A stretch of DNA of 64,000 nt, from NCBI RefSeq assembly GCF_003112575.1, contig NZ_BEWC01000001.1, positions 620,001 through 684,000 on the forward strand, written 5' to 3'. Below are positions 8,863-16,635 of the stretch, piece by piece (position 1 is the first letter of the stretch; each line of letters opens with the position of its first letter). The notes below the pieces were generated by a model. It searched no databases. It worked only from the letters and a program-made list of their open reading frames with translations, and was not told the DNA's origin. The stretch is from Streptomyces ardesiacus (GTDB lineage: Bacteria; Actinomycetota; Actinomycetes; Streptomycetales; Streptomycetaceae). Position numbers and translations under genes: made by a program.

Positions 8863-9876
8863 ATGGCCACAAAGACCCCCTCGTCCACCGGGGCCCCCGG
8901 CACCCACGGCGCCGTCCTCGCCGACCCCGCGCCCGAGCGGGACCGCCCGCTCGTCGAACTGCGCGGCGCCGGCAAGTCCTACGGCAACGTCCGCGCCCTG
9001 CACGGCGTCGACCTCGCCGTCCACCCCGGCCGGGTGACCTGCGTGCTCGGCGACAACGGCGCCGGCAAGTCCACCCTCATCAAGATCATCTCGGGGCTGC
9101 ACCAGCACACCGAGGGCGAGTTCCTCGTCGACGGCGAGCCCGTGCGCTTCTCCAGTCCGCGCGACGCCCTCGACCGCGGTATCGCCACGGTCTACCAGGA
9201 CCTCGCGACCGTCCCGCTGATGCCGGTGTGGCGCAACTTCTTCCTCGGCTCCGAGATGACCAAGGGCCCCTGGCCCGTGCGGCGCCTCGACATCGCCCGC
9301 ATGAAGCGGACCGCCGACGAGGAACTGCGCAACATGGGCATCGTCCTGGACGACCTCGAACAGCCCATCGGCACCCTCTCCGGCGGCCAGCGCCAGTCCG
9401 TCGCCATCGCCCGCGCCGTCTACTTCGGCGCCCGCGTCCTCATCCTCGACGAGCCGACCGCCGCCCTCGGCGTCAAGCAGTCCGGCGTGGTCCTCAAGTA
9501 CATCGCCGCCGCCCGGGAACGCGGCCTCGGCGTCGTCTTCATCACCCACAACCCCCACCACGCCTACATGGTCGGCGACCACTTCAGCGTGCTGCGCCTG
9601 GGCACCCTCGAACTCAGCTCCGCCCGGGCCGACATCACCCTGGAGGAACTCACCAACCACATGGCGGGCGGCGCCGAACTCGCCGCTCTCAAGCACGAAC
9701 TGGCCCAGGTCGGCGGGGTCGACGTGGACGCCCTTCCGGACGACGTTCCGGATGCGGCGGGGGGCCCCGCGCCGGACAGTGCCGACAAGAGCGACAGCAC
9801 CGCGTCCGACAGCACCGCGTCTGACAGCACCGCGTCCGACAGCACCGTATCCGGCACCGCCGAAGGGAAGGCCTGA
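8863..9876 (+). CDS. sugar ABC transporter ATP-binding protein (CUT2)
   Basis: A 337-residue protein with a single ABC domain. Walker A is GDNGAGKST, the signature is [14 protein letters not shown], and Walker B is [12 protein letters not shown], followed by the switch His in FITHN. CUT2 importers often have two fused ABC domains, whereas this one has one and presumably dimerises. The C-terminus ends in a low-complexity tail of repeated DSTAS units. GGAGG sits just before the ATG, 5 bp after the permease stop. Confidence 0.9.
   Translation: MATKTPSSTGAPGTHGAVLADPAPERDRPLVELRGAGKSYGNVRALHGVDLAVHPGRVTCVLGDNGAGKSTLIKIISGLHQHTEGEFLVDGEPVRFSSPRDALDRGIATVYQDLATVPLMPVWRNFFLGSEMTKGPWPVRRLDIARMKRTADEELRNMGIVLDDLEQPIGTLSGGQRQSVAIARAVYFGARVLILDEPTAALGVKQSGVVLKYIAAARERGLGVVFITHNPHHAYMVGDHFSVLRLGTLELSSARADITLEELTNHMAGGAELAALKHELAQVGGVDVDALPDDVPDAAGGPAPDSADKSDSTASDSTASDSTASDSTVSGTAEGKA
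9793..9852 (+). repeat. four 15-bp tandem repeats encoding DSTAS
   Basis: GACAGCACCGCGTCC occurs three times (one copy ends in T) and a fourth copy diverges to CCGTATCC. The repeats encode [20 protein letters not shown] near the C-terminus of the ABC ATPase, outside the nucleotide-binding fold. Confidence 0.95.
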
Positions 9877-9878
9877 GC

Positions 9879-10781
9879 ATGCCCTCTGCCCTCGACCGCA
9901 TCCGCGTCGGCTCGGCCCCCGACTCCTGGGGCGTCTGGTTCCCCGACGATCCCGGGCAGGTCCCCTGGGAACGGTTCCTGGACGAGGTCGCCGAGGCCGG
10001 CTACGACTGGATCGAGCTGGGCCCCTACGGCTACCTCCCCACCGACCCCGCCCGACTGGCCGACGAGGTGACCCGGCGCGGGCTCAAGGTCTCCGCGGGC
10101 ACCATCTTCTGCGGGCTGCACCGCGGACCCTCCGAGTGGGACACCACCTGGGAGCAGGTCGCCCGCGTCGCCGCCCTGACGCAGGCCATGGACGCCAAGC
10201 ACCTCGTCGTCATCCCGTCCTTCTGGCGCGACGACAAGACCGCCGAGATCCTGGAGCCGCCGGAGCTGACCGGCGAGCAGTGGACCCACCTCACCCGCGG
10301 CATGGAACGCCTCGGCCGCGAGGTGCGGGAGACCTACGGCCTGGACATCGTCGTCCACCCGCACGCCGACACCCACATCGACACCGAGGAGCACGTCGGG
10401 CGCTTCCTCGACGCCACCGACTCCGGCCTGGTCAACCTGTGTCTGGACACCGGTCACTACGCCTACTGCGGCGGCGACAGCGTCAAGCTGATCGAGACCT
10501 ACGGCGAGCGCATCGGCTACCTCCACCTCAAGCAGGTCGACCCCGAGATCCTCGCCGGGGTGCGGGAGGGCGGCGTGCCCTTCGGGCCGGCCGTGCAGCG
10601 CGGGGTGATGTGCGAGCCGCCGGGCGGCGTGCCGGACCTGGGCCCGGTGCTCACGGCGGCCCAGGAACTCGGCGTGGACCTGTTCGCCATCGTCGAGCAG
10701 GACATGTACCCCTGCGAACCGGACAAGCCGCTGCCCATCGCAGTGCGCACCCGGAGATTCCTGCGCTCCTGCGGCGCCTGA
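9879..10781 (+). CDS. iolE: TIM-barrel sugar isomerase/dehydratase, probable inosose dehydratase
   Basis: A 300-residue xylose-isomerase-like TIM-barrel protein (AP endonuclease 2 superfamily). The N-terminus VGSAPDSWGVWFPDD resembles the IolE start, and metal-ligand regions VVHPHADTHIDTEEHV, LCLDTGHYAYCGGD and YLHLKQVD are visible. IolE dehydrates scyllo-inosose to trihydroxycyclohexanedione, the substrate of IolD. No other IolE candidate exists in this otherwise complete locus. An inosose isomerase is the main alternative. It starts 2 bp after the ATPase stop. Confidence 0.75.
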   Translation: MPSALDRIRVGSAPDSWGVWFPDDPGQVPWERFLDEVAEAGYDWIELGPYGYLPTDPARLADEVTRRGLKVSAGTIFCGLHRGPSEWDTTWEQVARVAALTQAMDAKHLVVIPSFWRDDKTAEILEPPELTGEQWTHLTRGMERLGREVRETYGLDIVVHPHADTHIDTEEHVGRFLDATDSGLVNLCLDTGHYAYCGGDSVKLIETYGERIGYLHLKQVDPEILAGVREGGVPFGPAVQRGVMCEPPGGVPDLGPVLTAAQELGVDLFAIVEQDMYPCEPDKPLPIAVRTRRFLRSCGA

Positions 10782-10901
10782 GACGGGCCCCGACGGCGGG
10801 GAGGGTACCGCCGGTGCGCCGTCCGGCGGGCCGTCGCCGGTGCCGCGCGCTAGCGTGCGCAGCACCGACACCCGCACCTCGTGCCGTTCCGGGAGGCAGC
10901 C

Positions 10902-11315
10902 ATGACCTCGCGTCTCAACCCGTACCTCAGCTTCGACGGCGACGCCCGACAGGCGATGGAGTTCTACGAGGAGGTGTTCGGCGGCACCCTGGCGCTGAAC
11001 ACCTTCGGCGAGTCCGGCATGCCGGACCCCGCGTACGCCGACAAGATCATGCACGCCATGCTGGAGACCCCGTCCGGCTTCACCCTGATGGCCGCCGACA
11101 CGCCGCCCGGGATGGAGTACAGGCCGGGCACCACCTTCTCGGTGAGCCTCAGCGGCGACGACGCGGCCGAACTGCGCGGCTACTGGGAGAAGCTGTCCGC
11201 CGGCGGCGCTGTCGCCGTGCCCCTGGAGAAGCAGATGTGGGGCGACGTCTTCGGCATGTGCACGGACCGGTTCGGCGTCCCCTGGATGGTGAACATCAGC
11301 GAGCCGGCGAGCTGA
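10902..11315 (+). CDS. VOC superfamily (PhnB/glyoxalase-like) protein
   Basis: A 137-residue protein of the PhnB-type VOC family. YLSFDGDARQAMEFYEEVFGG opens the domain, and MHAMLETPSGFTLMAADTP and FGVPWMVNISEP close it. Members are often called PhnB or 3-demethylubiquinone methyltransferase-like without assigned chemistry. GGGAGG precedes the ATG. A TAGCGT -10-like element at 10851 suggests its own promoter. No evidence ties it to inositol. Confidence 0.85.
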   Translation: MTSRLNPYLSFDGDARQAMEFYEEVFGGTLALNTFGESGMPDPAYADKIMHAMLETPSGFTLMAADTPPGMEYRPGTTFSVSLSGDDAAELRGYWEKLSAGGAVAVPLEKQMWGDVFGMCTDRFGVPWMVNISEPAS

Positions 11316-11335
11316 CCGAGCAGCCCGCCGGCTCG
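11300..11335. terminator. bidirectional terminator between VOC gene and iolG
   Basis: A perfect ten-pair stem CGAGCCGGCG/CGCCGGCTCG with a 16-base loop overlaps the last codons of the VOC gene, between two convergent genes. Confidence 0.7.
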
Positions 11336-11354
11336 TGGTGCCGCCCCGCGGCGC

Positions 11355-12359
11355 TCAGCCCCGCCGCACCTCCGCGATCGTCACCGGGCGGTGCTCGTGC
11401 AGCGACAGGGTGCACGCCTCGGCGATCCAGCCCGCCTCCAGCGCGTCCTCGACCGTGCAGGGGGAGGTGCGGGTACCGGCGACGACCTCGGTGAACGCGG
11501 TCAGCTCGGCGCGGTAGGCGGCGGCGAAGCGGTCCATGAAGAAGTCGTGCGGGGTACTGGCCGGGAAGGTCGCGCCCGGCTCCACCGAGCGCAGCGGCAG
11601 CCGGTCCTCCAGGCCGACGGCGATCGAGTCCTCGAAGCCGTGGATCTCCATGCGGACGTCGTAACCGCGGGCGTTGTGGCGGCTGTTGGACACCACCGCG
11701 AGCGTGCCGTCGTCCAGGGTGAGGACCGCGCCGGTGGTGTCCGCGTCGCCCGCCTCCCGGATGTGGGCGGCGCCCCGGTTGCCGCCGACGGCGTACACCT
11801 CGCTCACCTCGCGGCCGGTCACCCAGCGGATGATGTCGAAGTCGTGCACCGAGCAGTCCCGGAAGATGCCTCCGGACGCGGCGACGTAGGCGGCGGGCGG
11901 CGGTGCCGGGTCCAGCGTGGTCGACCGTACGGTGTGCAGCGTGCCCAGCTCACCGCCGAGCACGGCCGCCCGCGCGGCCACGAACCCGGCGTCGAAGCGA
12001 CGGTTGTAGCCGATCTGGACCGGCACGTCGTGGTCCGCGAGCGCCTTGAGCACCTCGACGCCCTCCGTCATGGTGCGGGCGACGGGCTTCTCGCAGAAGA
12101 CGGGCACGCCGGCCTCGGCGGCGGCCAGGATGAGCCCTGGGTGGGCGTCGGTCGCCGCCGCGACCACCACACCGTCCACCCCCGCGGCCAGCACGGCCTC
12201 GGGGGAGTCCGCGACCTCGGCGCCGAACCGTTCGGCGGCGGCCCGCGCCGCGTCCGCGAACGGGTCGGCGACGACCAGTGAACCGACGGCGTCCAGTCCG
12301 GCGAGGGTCTCGGCGTGGAAGGCGCCGATGCGGCCGAGGCCGAGGATTCCGATGCGCAT
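11355..12359 (-). CDS. iolG: inositol 2-dehydrogenase
   Basis: A 334-residue Gfo/Idh/MocA dehydrogenase. The Rossmann motif GILGLGRIG lies at the N-terminus. The EKP motif (FCEKPVART) binds the nicotinamide, and GGIFRDCSVHDFDIIRW provides the catalytic Asp and His region. It oxidises myo-inositol to scyllo-inosose with NAD. AAGGAG precedes the ATG. It follows the second oxidoreductase gene on the same strand with a 64-bp gap and probably shares the promoter near 13650. Confidence 0.88.
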   Translation of the reverse strand: MRIGILGLGRIGAFHAETLAGLDAVGSLVVADPFADAARAAAERFGAEVADSPEAVLAAGVDGVVVAAATDAHPGLILAAAEAGVPVFCEKPVARTMTEGVEVLKALADHDVPVQIGYNRRFDAGFVAARAAVLGGELGTLHTVRSTTLDPAPPPAAYVAASGGIFRDCSVHDFDIIRWVTGREVSEVYAVGGNRGAAHIREAGDADTTGAVLTLDDGTLAVVSNSRHNARGYDVRMEIHGFEDSIAVGLEDRLPLRSVEPGATFPASTPHDFFMDRFAAAYRAELTAFTEVVAGTRTSPCTVEDALEAGWIAEACTLSLHEHRPVTIAEVRRG

Positions 12360-12423
12360 GTGCTCCGCTGCTCCTTGCGTGGGGTGGGGGTGAGGATGGG
12401 GTGAGGGGGGTGCTTGCGGCACG

Positions 12424-13587
12424 TCACCCGGGCAGTTCGGGAACGACCCAGGTGCCGCGCTCCGCCGACCGCGCCATCGCGTCCAGCACCGCCGCGCTGT
12501 GCACGGCATCGGTCAGGGTGGCGCCGTACGGGGTGCCCTCCGCCACGGAGCGCAGGAAGCGGTGGGCCTCCACCACCTTCAGGTCGTCGTAGCCCATGGC
12601 GTTGGCGGCACCCGGCTGGAAGGCCGCGAACTCGCCGTGGCCGGGGCCGACGTAGACCGTGCTGACCGGCTGGTCCTGGTAGGCCGTGCCGCGGCTGACG
12701 CCCAGTTCGTTCATGCGGCGGAAGTCCCAGTACACCGCGCCCGTGGTGCCGTGCACCTCGAAGCCGTAGTTGTTCTGCTCGCCGACCGAGACCCGGCAGG
12801 CCTCCAGGACGCCGCGGGCGCCGGAGGCGAAGCGCAGCAGGCAGTTGACGTAGTCCTCGTTCTCGACCGGTCCCGGCTCGCCGCCCGCCGCCCGGGAGTG
12901 CCCGGCCGTGGCCGCGGCCGGGCGGGCCCGCTCGGGCAGGAAGACGGCCGTGTCGGCGGTCAGGGACGCGATGTCGCCGAGCAGGAAGCGGGCCAGGTCG
13001 GCGCCGTGCGAGGCCAGGTCGCCGAGCACGCCGCTGCCGCCGCGCTCGCGCTCGAACCGCCACGTCAGAGCGGACTCGGGGTGGGCGGCGTAGTCGCTGA
13101 AGAGGCGGATGCGGACATGGGTGACGGTGCCGATCTCCCCGGCGCCGATCAGGTCGCGGGCGGCCTCGACCGCGGGCGCGTTGCGGTAGTTGAAGCCGAC
13201 CGCGCCCTGCACACCCGCCTTGGCGACCGCGTCCGCCACCGCGCGGGCGTCCCCGGCGGTCAGCCCCACCGGCTTCTCGATCCAGATGTGCTTGCCCGCC
13301 TCGGCCATCGCCACGGCGATCTCGCGGTGCAGGAAGTTCGGTGCCGTGATGCTCACGGCGCCGATCCGCGGGTCCGCGGCCACCTCGCGCCAGTCGCGGG
13401 TCGTCGAGGCGAACCCGAACTGCGCGGCGGCCTCCTCGGCCCGTCCCGGCACCTCCTCGGCGACCGTCACCAGCTCGGGGCGCAGCGCGAGTCGGGGGTA
13501 GTGGTGCCGGACGCGGGCGTACGCCTGGGTGTGCACCCGCCCCATCCAGCCGAAACCGACGACGGCGACACCGAGTGCCTCGACCAT
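12424..13587 (-). CDS. Gfo/Idh/MocA family oxidoreductase
   Basis: A 387-residue dehydrogenase with the Rossmann start VAVVGFGWMGRVH, an EKP motif (IWIEKPVGLT) and a C-terminal alpha/beta domain including GSGVLGDLASHGADLARFL. It may act on scyllo-inositol, an inositol epimer or another sugar, which sequence alone cannot decide. GAGGGG precedes the ATG. A TGTCAA dyad at 13651 places it in the presumed GntR regulon. Confidence 0.85.
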   Translation of the reverse strand: MVEALGVAVVGFGWMGRVHTQAYARVRHHYPRLALRPELVTVAEEVPGRAEEAAAQFGFASTTRDWREVAADPRIGAVSITAPNFLHREIAVAMAEAGKHIWIEKPVGLTAGDARAVADAVAKAGVQGAVGFNYRNAPAVEAARDLIGAGEIGTVTHVRIRLFSDYAAHPESALTWRFERERGGSGVLGDLASHGADLARFLLGDIASLTADTAVFLPERARPAAATAGHSRAAGGEPGPVENEDYVNCLLRFASGARGVLEACRVSVGEQNNYGFEVHGTTGAVYWDFRRMNELGVSRGTAYQDQPVSTVYVGPGHGEFAAFQPGAANAMGYDDLKVVEAHRFLRSVAEGTPYGATLTDAVHSAAVLDAMARSAERGTWVVPELPG

Positions 13588-13650
13588 GGGAGCCCCTCTT
13601 CGGACCGGTCCGTGAACTGTCCAGGCCACCCTGGGCGGGCATCGGCATCA

Positions 13651-13666
13651 TGTCAACCTTTTGACA
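13651..13666. promoter_or_regulatory. GntR-type operator TGTCAA-N4-TTGACA
   Basis: A perfect dyad TGTCAACCTTTTGACA lies 64 bp upstream of the oxidoreductase ATG. On the minus strand its TTGACA can serve as the -35 of that gene, so bound repressor would block the promoter. It shares its half-site with the two inverted sites at 6582-6651. Confidence 0.75.
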
Positions 13667-14002
13667 GGACAAACTCTGAACCGCTCAGGTCGCCCGAGGA
13701 CCTGGAGTCCCAGGGGCCCGTCGAGCGCATCCGCAACCGCGGCTCACGGGTGCGGGTGGTGACCGTGGTGAGGCCGCCGCCCTCACCGGGTGCCGGCCGG
13801 ACCTCGAAGGGCTCTGCGCGGCCAAGGCCGCCGCCGTCGTCGACGACGGCCAGGTCGCCCGGTGGAAGGAGCTGGGGCACGGCGATGCGCGAGGCCGTGG
13901 CCGGCGGGGAACCGCTGACCTACTCGGACCCCAGCCACGAAGACCACGCCCGCCACGCACCCGCAGCCGGACAGTGGCCCCCGGCGAAACGGCGCACTCC
14001 GT
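13667..14002. other. intergenic stretch without a convincing gene
   Basis: About 335 bp between the oxidoreductase promoter and the convergently placed end of the BASS transporter gene. Rightward frames contain a coding-like fragment (GLCAAKAAAVVDDGQVARW near 13810) with no plausible start, ribosome site or full domain. It may be an eroded gene end, and no function can be given. Confidence 0.5.
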
Positions 14003-14995
14003 TCAGCCGGCCGCGGGCCCCCGCCCCCGGCGCGAGAACCACGCCGCGACGACCGCCCCGGAGACGTTGTGCCACACGGAGAACACCGCCGCCGGCAACG
14101 CCGCCAGGGGACTGAAGTGCGCGGTGGCCAGCGACGCGGCGAGGCCGGAGTTCTGCATCCCGACCTCGAAGGCCATCGCGCGGCTGCCGGGCTCGCCCAG
14201 CCGTCCCAGGCGCCCCGCGCCGTAACCGAGGGCCAGACCGAGCCCGTTGTGCAGCACGACGGCGACGAAGACCAGACCGGCGGCCGACTTGATGGCGTCC
14301 GCGCTGCCCGCCACGACCACCGCCACGATCACGGCGATGGTCAGCGCGGAGAGCCAGGGCAGCGCCGGCAGCGCCCGCTGCACGTACCGCCCCGCGAGGA
14401 GCCGTACGACGACGCCCGCGAGGACCGGCAGCAGCACCGTCTTGAGGATGTCCGTGACCATGGACCCGGCGTCCACCGGGAGGTACTCGCCGGCCAGCAG
14501 CAGCGTCAGCGGCGGGGTGACCAGCGGAGCGACCAGCGTCGAGACGGTGGCCACGGAGACCGACAGGGCGACGTCGCCGCGGGCGAGGTAGGTCACCACG
14601 TTGGACGCCGTACCGCTGGGCGCGCAGCCCACCAGGATCACGCCCGCGGCGAGCTGCGGCGGAAGGTCGAGCAGGTGGGCGACGGCCCAGCCGAGCCCCG
14701 GCATGATGACGTAGTGCGCGCCCAGCCCCAGCGCCACCGCCCACGGACGCTTCGCGACCCCGCGGAAGTCCTGCGGGGTCATGGTGATGCCCATGCAGAA
14801 CATCACGACACCCAGCAGGTACGGCACCGCCCCGCTCCACCCGGTGAAGCTCCCGGGGAGCAGCAGGCCGAGCGCGCCGGCCAGGAGGACGAGGACCGGG
14901 AAGACGGTGACGGCGCGCCGCGCGGAGCGGTCACCGGTCGGGTCGGTGGCGAGGGGGTCGTTTCGTTCTGCTCGTTCAGTTCTTTCGGTACGCAC
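14003..14995 (-). CDS. bile acid:sodium symporter (BASS) family transporter
   Basis: A 330-residue membrane protein with nine or ten hydrophobic helices of the SBF/BASS type. Characteristic motifs are GVVMFCMGITMTPQDF, GVILVGCAPSGTASNVVTYLARGDVALSVS and EVGMQNSGLAASLA. Members import organic anions with sodium, and the substrate here is unknown. The start is uncertain. GTG at 14995 is chosen, but the frame stays open upstream across the antisense strand of the tRNA and no strong ribosome site is seen. Confidence 0.85.
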   Translation of the reverse strand: MRTERTERAERNDPLATDPTGDRSARRAVTVFPVLVLLAGALGLLLPGSFTGWSGAVPYLLGVVMFCMGITMTPQDFRGVAKRPWAVALGLGAHYVIMPGLGWAVAHLLDLPPQLAAGVILVGCAPSGTASNVVTYLARGDVALSVSVATVSTLVAPLVTPPLTLLLAGEYLPVDAGSMVTDILKTVLLPVLAGVVVRLLAGRYVQRALPALPWLSALTIAVIVAVVVAGSADAIKSAAGLVFVAVVLHNGLGLALGYGAGRLGRLGEPGSRAMAFEVGMQNSGLAASLATAHFSPLAALPAAVFSVWHNVSGAVVAAWFSRRGRGPAAG

Positions 14996-15101
14996 CGTGC
15001 GAGACAACGCCTGGTGGGCGGCCCGGTGCAAGGCCGTCTCGTCATGTGACCGGATGAGGTAGGCTTGACCAGCGCGATCACGGCAGACGTGGATCGCACA
15101 C

Positions 15102-15175
<74 letters not shown>

Positions 15176-15194
15176 CTTTACGAAGTCGCAGGTC

Positions 15195-15231
15195 AGGGGT
15201 CATGTCGGAGAATGTCCGACATGACCCCTTG
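15195..15231 (+). terminator. Rho-independent terminator of second tRNA-Pro
   Basis: A perfect 15-pair stem, AGGGGTCATGTCGGA with its complement, encloses a five-base loop GAATG and ends in TTG, 19 bases after the tRNA. It differs from the terminator behind the first copy, so the duplicated unit is only the tRNA itself. Confidence 0.85.
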
Positions 15232-15377
15232 ATCGTTCTCGGGGCCTTCGGAGTTCAACTCACGGGCCGGGCCCGCGAAGCACCCCGGGACGGTCACCAC
15301 GAAGAGCGCGCGCTTCCGCGTACGGTCGCCCGGACGAACCGCCGTGCCCGCCGCCCCCCAGCGGCGGACACGGCGTG

Positions 15378-15422
15378 GGCCGCGGAACGTCTGCCCTCCC
15401 CCGAAGGAGACGTTCCGCGGCC
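15378..15422 (-). terminator. terminator hairpin of metalloprotease gene
   Basis: A perfect 15-pair inverted repeat GGCCGCGGAACGTCT / AGACGTTCCGCGGCC with a 15-base loop lies 54 bp beyond the stop of the leftward metalloprotease gene. The rest of 15232-15476 shows no gene. Confidence 0.7.
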
Positions 15423-15476
15423 GGCCCCCGGCGCCGGTCCGTGGCCGCGGCGCCCGGGCGGCTGCGAGCCGTGCGG

Positions 15477-16556
15477 TCACCAGTACATGACCGCCGTCTC
15501 ACCCGCACCCCACGAGGAGTACAGGCGCACCCGGACGACATAGCGGCGGCCCTTGACGAAACGGGCCCTGATCGTGGCGTTGCGGGGGCTTCCTCCGTCG
15601 TCCTGTCCGGTGAAGTAGCGGGGCACGCCGTCGCGCTCCTCGAAGACGACCACGACGGCGTCGCTGTCGCCGAAGGTGCCCACCGTGTACTCGCGGGTCT
15701 CCGGCGGATCCACCCGGAAGTCGGCCTGCTCGCCGGGCCCGAGGCCCAGAGGCACCGAGCGGAAGGGCACCAGCGGACCGGGCCGTCCGGTGGGCGGGTA
15801 CCAGCGCAGGGCGAACTCCTTGTCGGCGGCGGAGAGGACACCGGGCGGGTGCAGGCCGGAGCGGTAGTGCTCGGGCTCCAGGATCAGGCCCGACGGGAAG
15901 GGATACTCCATGATCGACTGCGGGTCCCAGACCGGGCCGTTGGCCTCGTCGTCGTCGAGCTTGCGCAGGATGTTGTGGAAGGTCCGCTCCCGGCTCCAGT
16001 GGTTGGGCGGGCCCGCCAGCTCGGCGTAGACGGCCTCGTCGTCCCAGAGGATCCCGGCGTACGGGCTCTGGTGCTCGTGCAGCATGCCGAGCGCGTGGCC
16101 GATCTGGTGCAGGGCCGTCGCCCGCTCACCCGGTGCGGTCAGGTCCCAGCCGAAATTCATCGTGCGGTCGTTCAGGCCCACCCGGAGCGCGTCCCTGCCC
16201 ACCGCCGACCAGGACCCGTCGCCCGACCGGAAGCCGATGCGCAGCTCCGCCTCCGACCGGTCGCGGACCTCCCTGAGGTCGAGCCCGATGCCGAGGTCCC
16301 GCCACTCCCGGAAGCAGTCACGCACCACGTCCCGCTGCTCCTCGGTCCCCGCCCACGCGTTGCGCCGCGGCCGGCCGGTGCCCGGCATCGGGACCACCGA
16401 GGTGTCGACGTCGCCGCCGAGGAAGCAGTAGTGCAGCACGGTTCCGTTGACCCACATCCGCTGCCCGCCCACGAGCGCGGCGGCGCGCTCGGCGGCCAGC
16501 CCGGGGGCGAGCACCGGGGCCGGCTGCCGCGGCAGCGAGCAGTAGCGTGCGGTCAT
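15477..16556 (-). CDS. astacin-like (M12) metalloprotease homologue with Glu-to-Gln change
   Basis: A 359-residue protein resembling bacterial M12A/astacin-type zinc peptidases. The zinc motif is HQIGHALGMLHEH (His150, His154, His160), with the usual catalytic Glu replaced by Gln at 151. A Met-turn-like SIMEYPF follows. The C-terminal third (about 240-359) resembles a beta-rich domain ending in RYVVRVRLYSSWG. There is no signal peptide, so it may be cytoplasmic. The zinc ligands are intact, but peptide hydrolysis would be expected to be weak or absent. It is divergent from the LuxR gene across a short dyad-containing gap. Confidence 0.8.
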   Translation of the reverse strand: MTARYCSLPRQPAPVLAPGLAAERAAALVGGQRMWVNGTVLHYCFLGGDVDTSVVPMPGTGRPRRNAWAGTEEQRDVVRDCFREWRDLGIGLDLREVRDRSEAELRIGFRSGDGSWSAVGRDALRVGLNDRTMNFGWDLTAPGERATALHQIGHALGMLHEHQSPYAGILWDDEAVYAELAGPPNHWSRERTFHNILRKLDDDEANGPVWDPQSIMEYPFPSGLILEPEHYRSGLHPPGVLSAADKEFALRWYPPTGRPGPLVPFRSVPLGLGPGEQADFRVDPPETREYTVGTFGDSDAVVVVFEERDGVPRYFTGQDDGGSPRNATIRARFVKGRRYVVRVRLYSSWGAGETAVMYW

Positions 16557-16604
16557 GGTCGCCAGGGTGCCGTCCGGCCCGCGCCCGGCGCCTGAGTCGA
16601 GGGG

Positions 16605-16635
16605 TACTCAAGTCACCGTGTATCACGGGTGAGTA
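16605..16635. promoter_or_regulatory. dyad between metalloprotease and LuxR genes
   Basis: Nested inverted repeats: TACTCA at 16605 pairs with TGAGTA at 16630, and inside them CCGTG-TAT-CACGG forms a perfect 13-bp palindrome at 16616-16628. They lie in the 72-bp divergent gap and touch the first possible start codon of the LuxR gene. Operator function is inferred from position only. Confidence 0.5.

Noticed and set aside
15193-15480. Leftward 95-codon frame after the second tRNA
   Set aside because: It spans two terminator hairpins and shows no protein-like composition.
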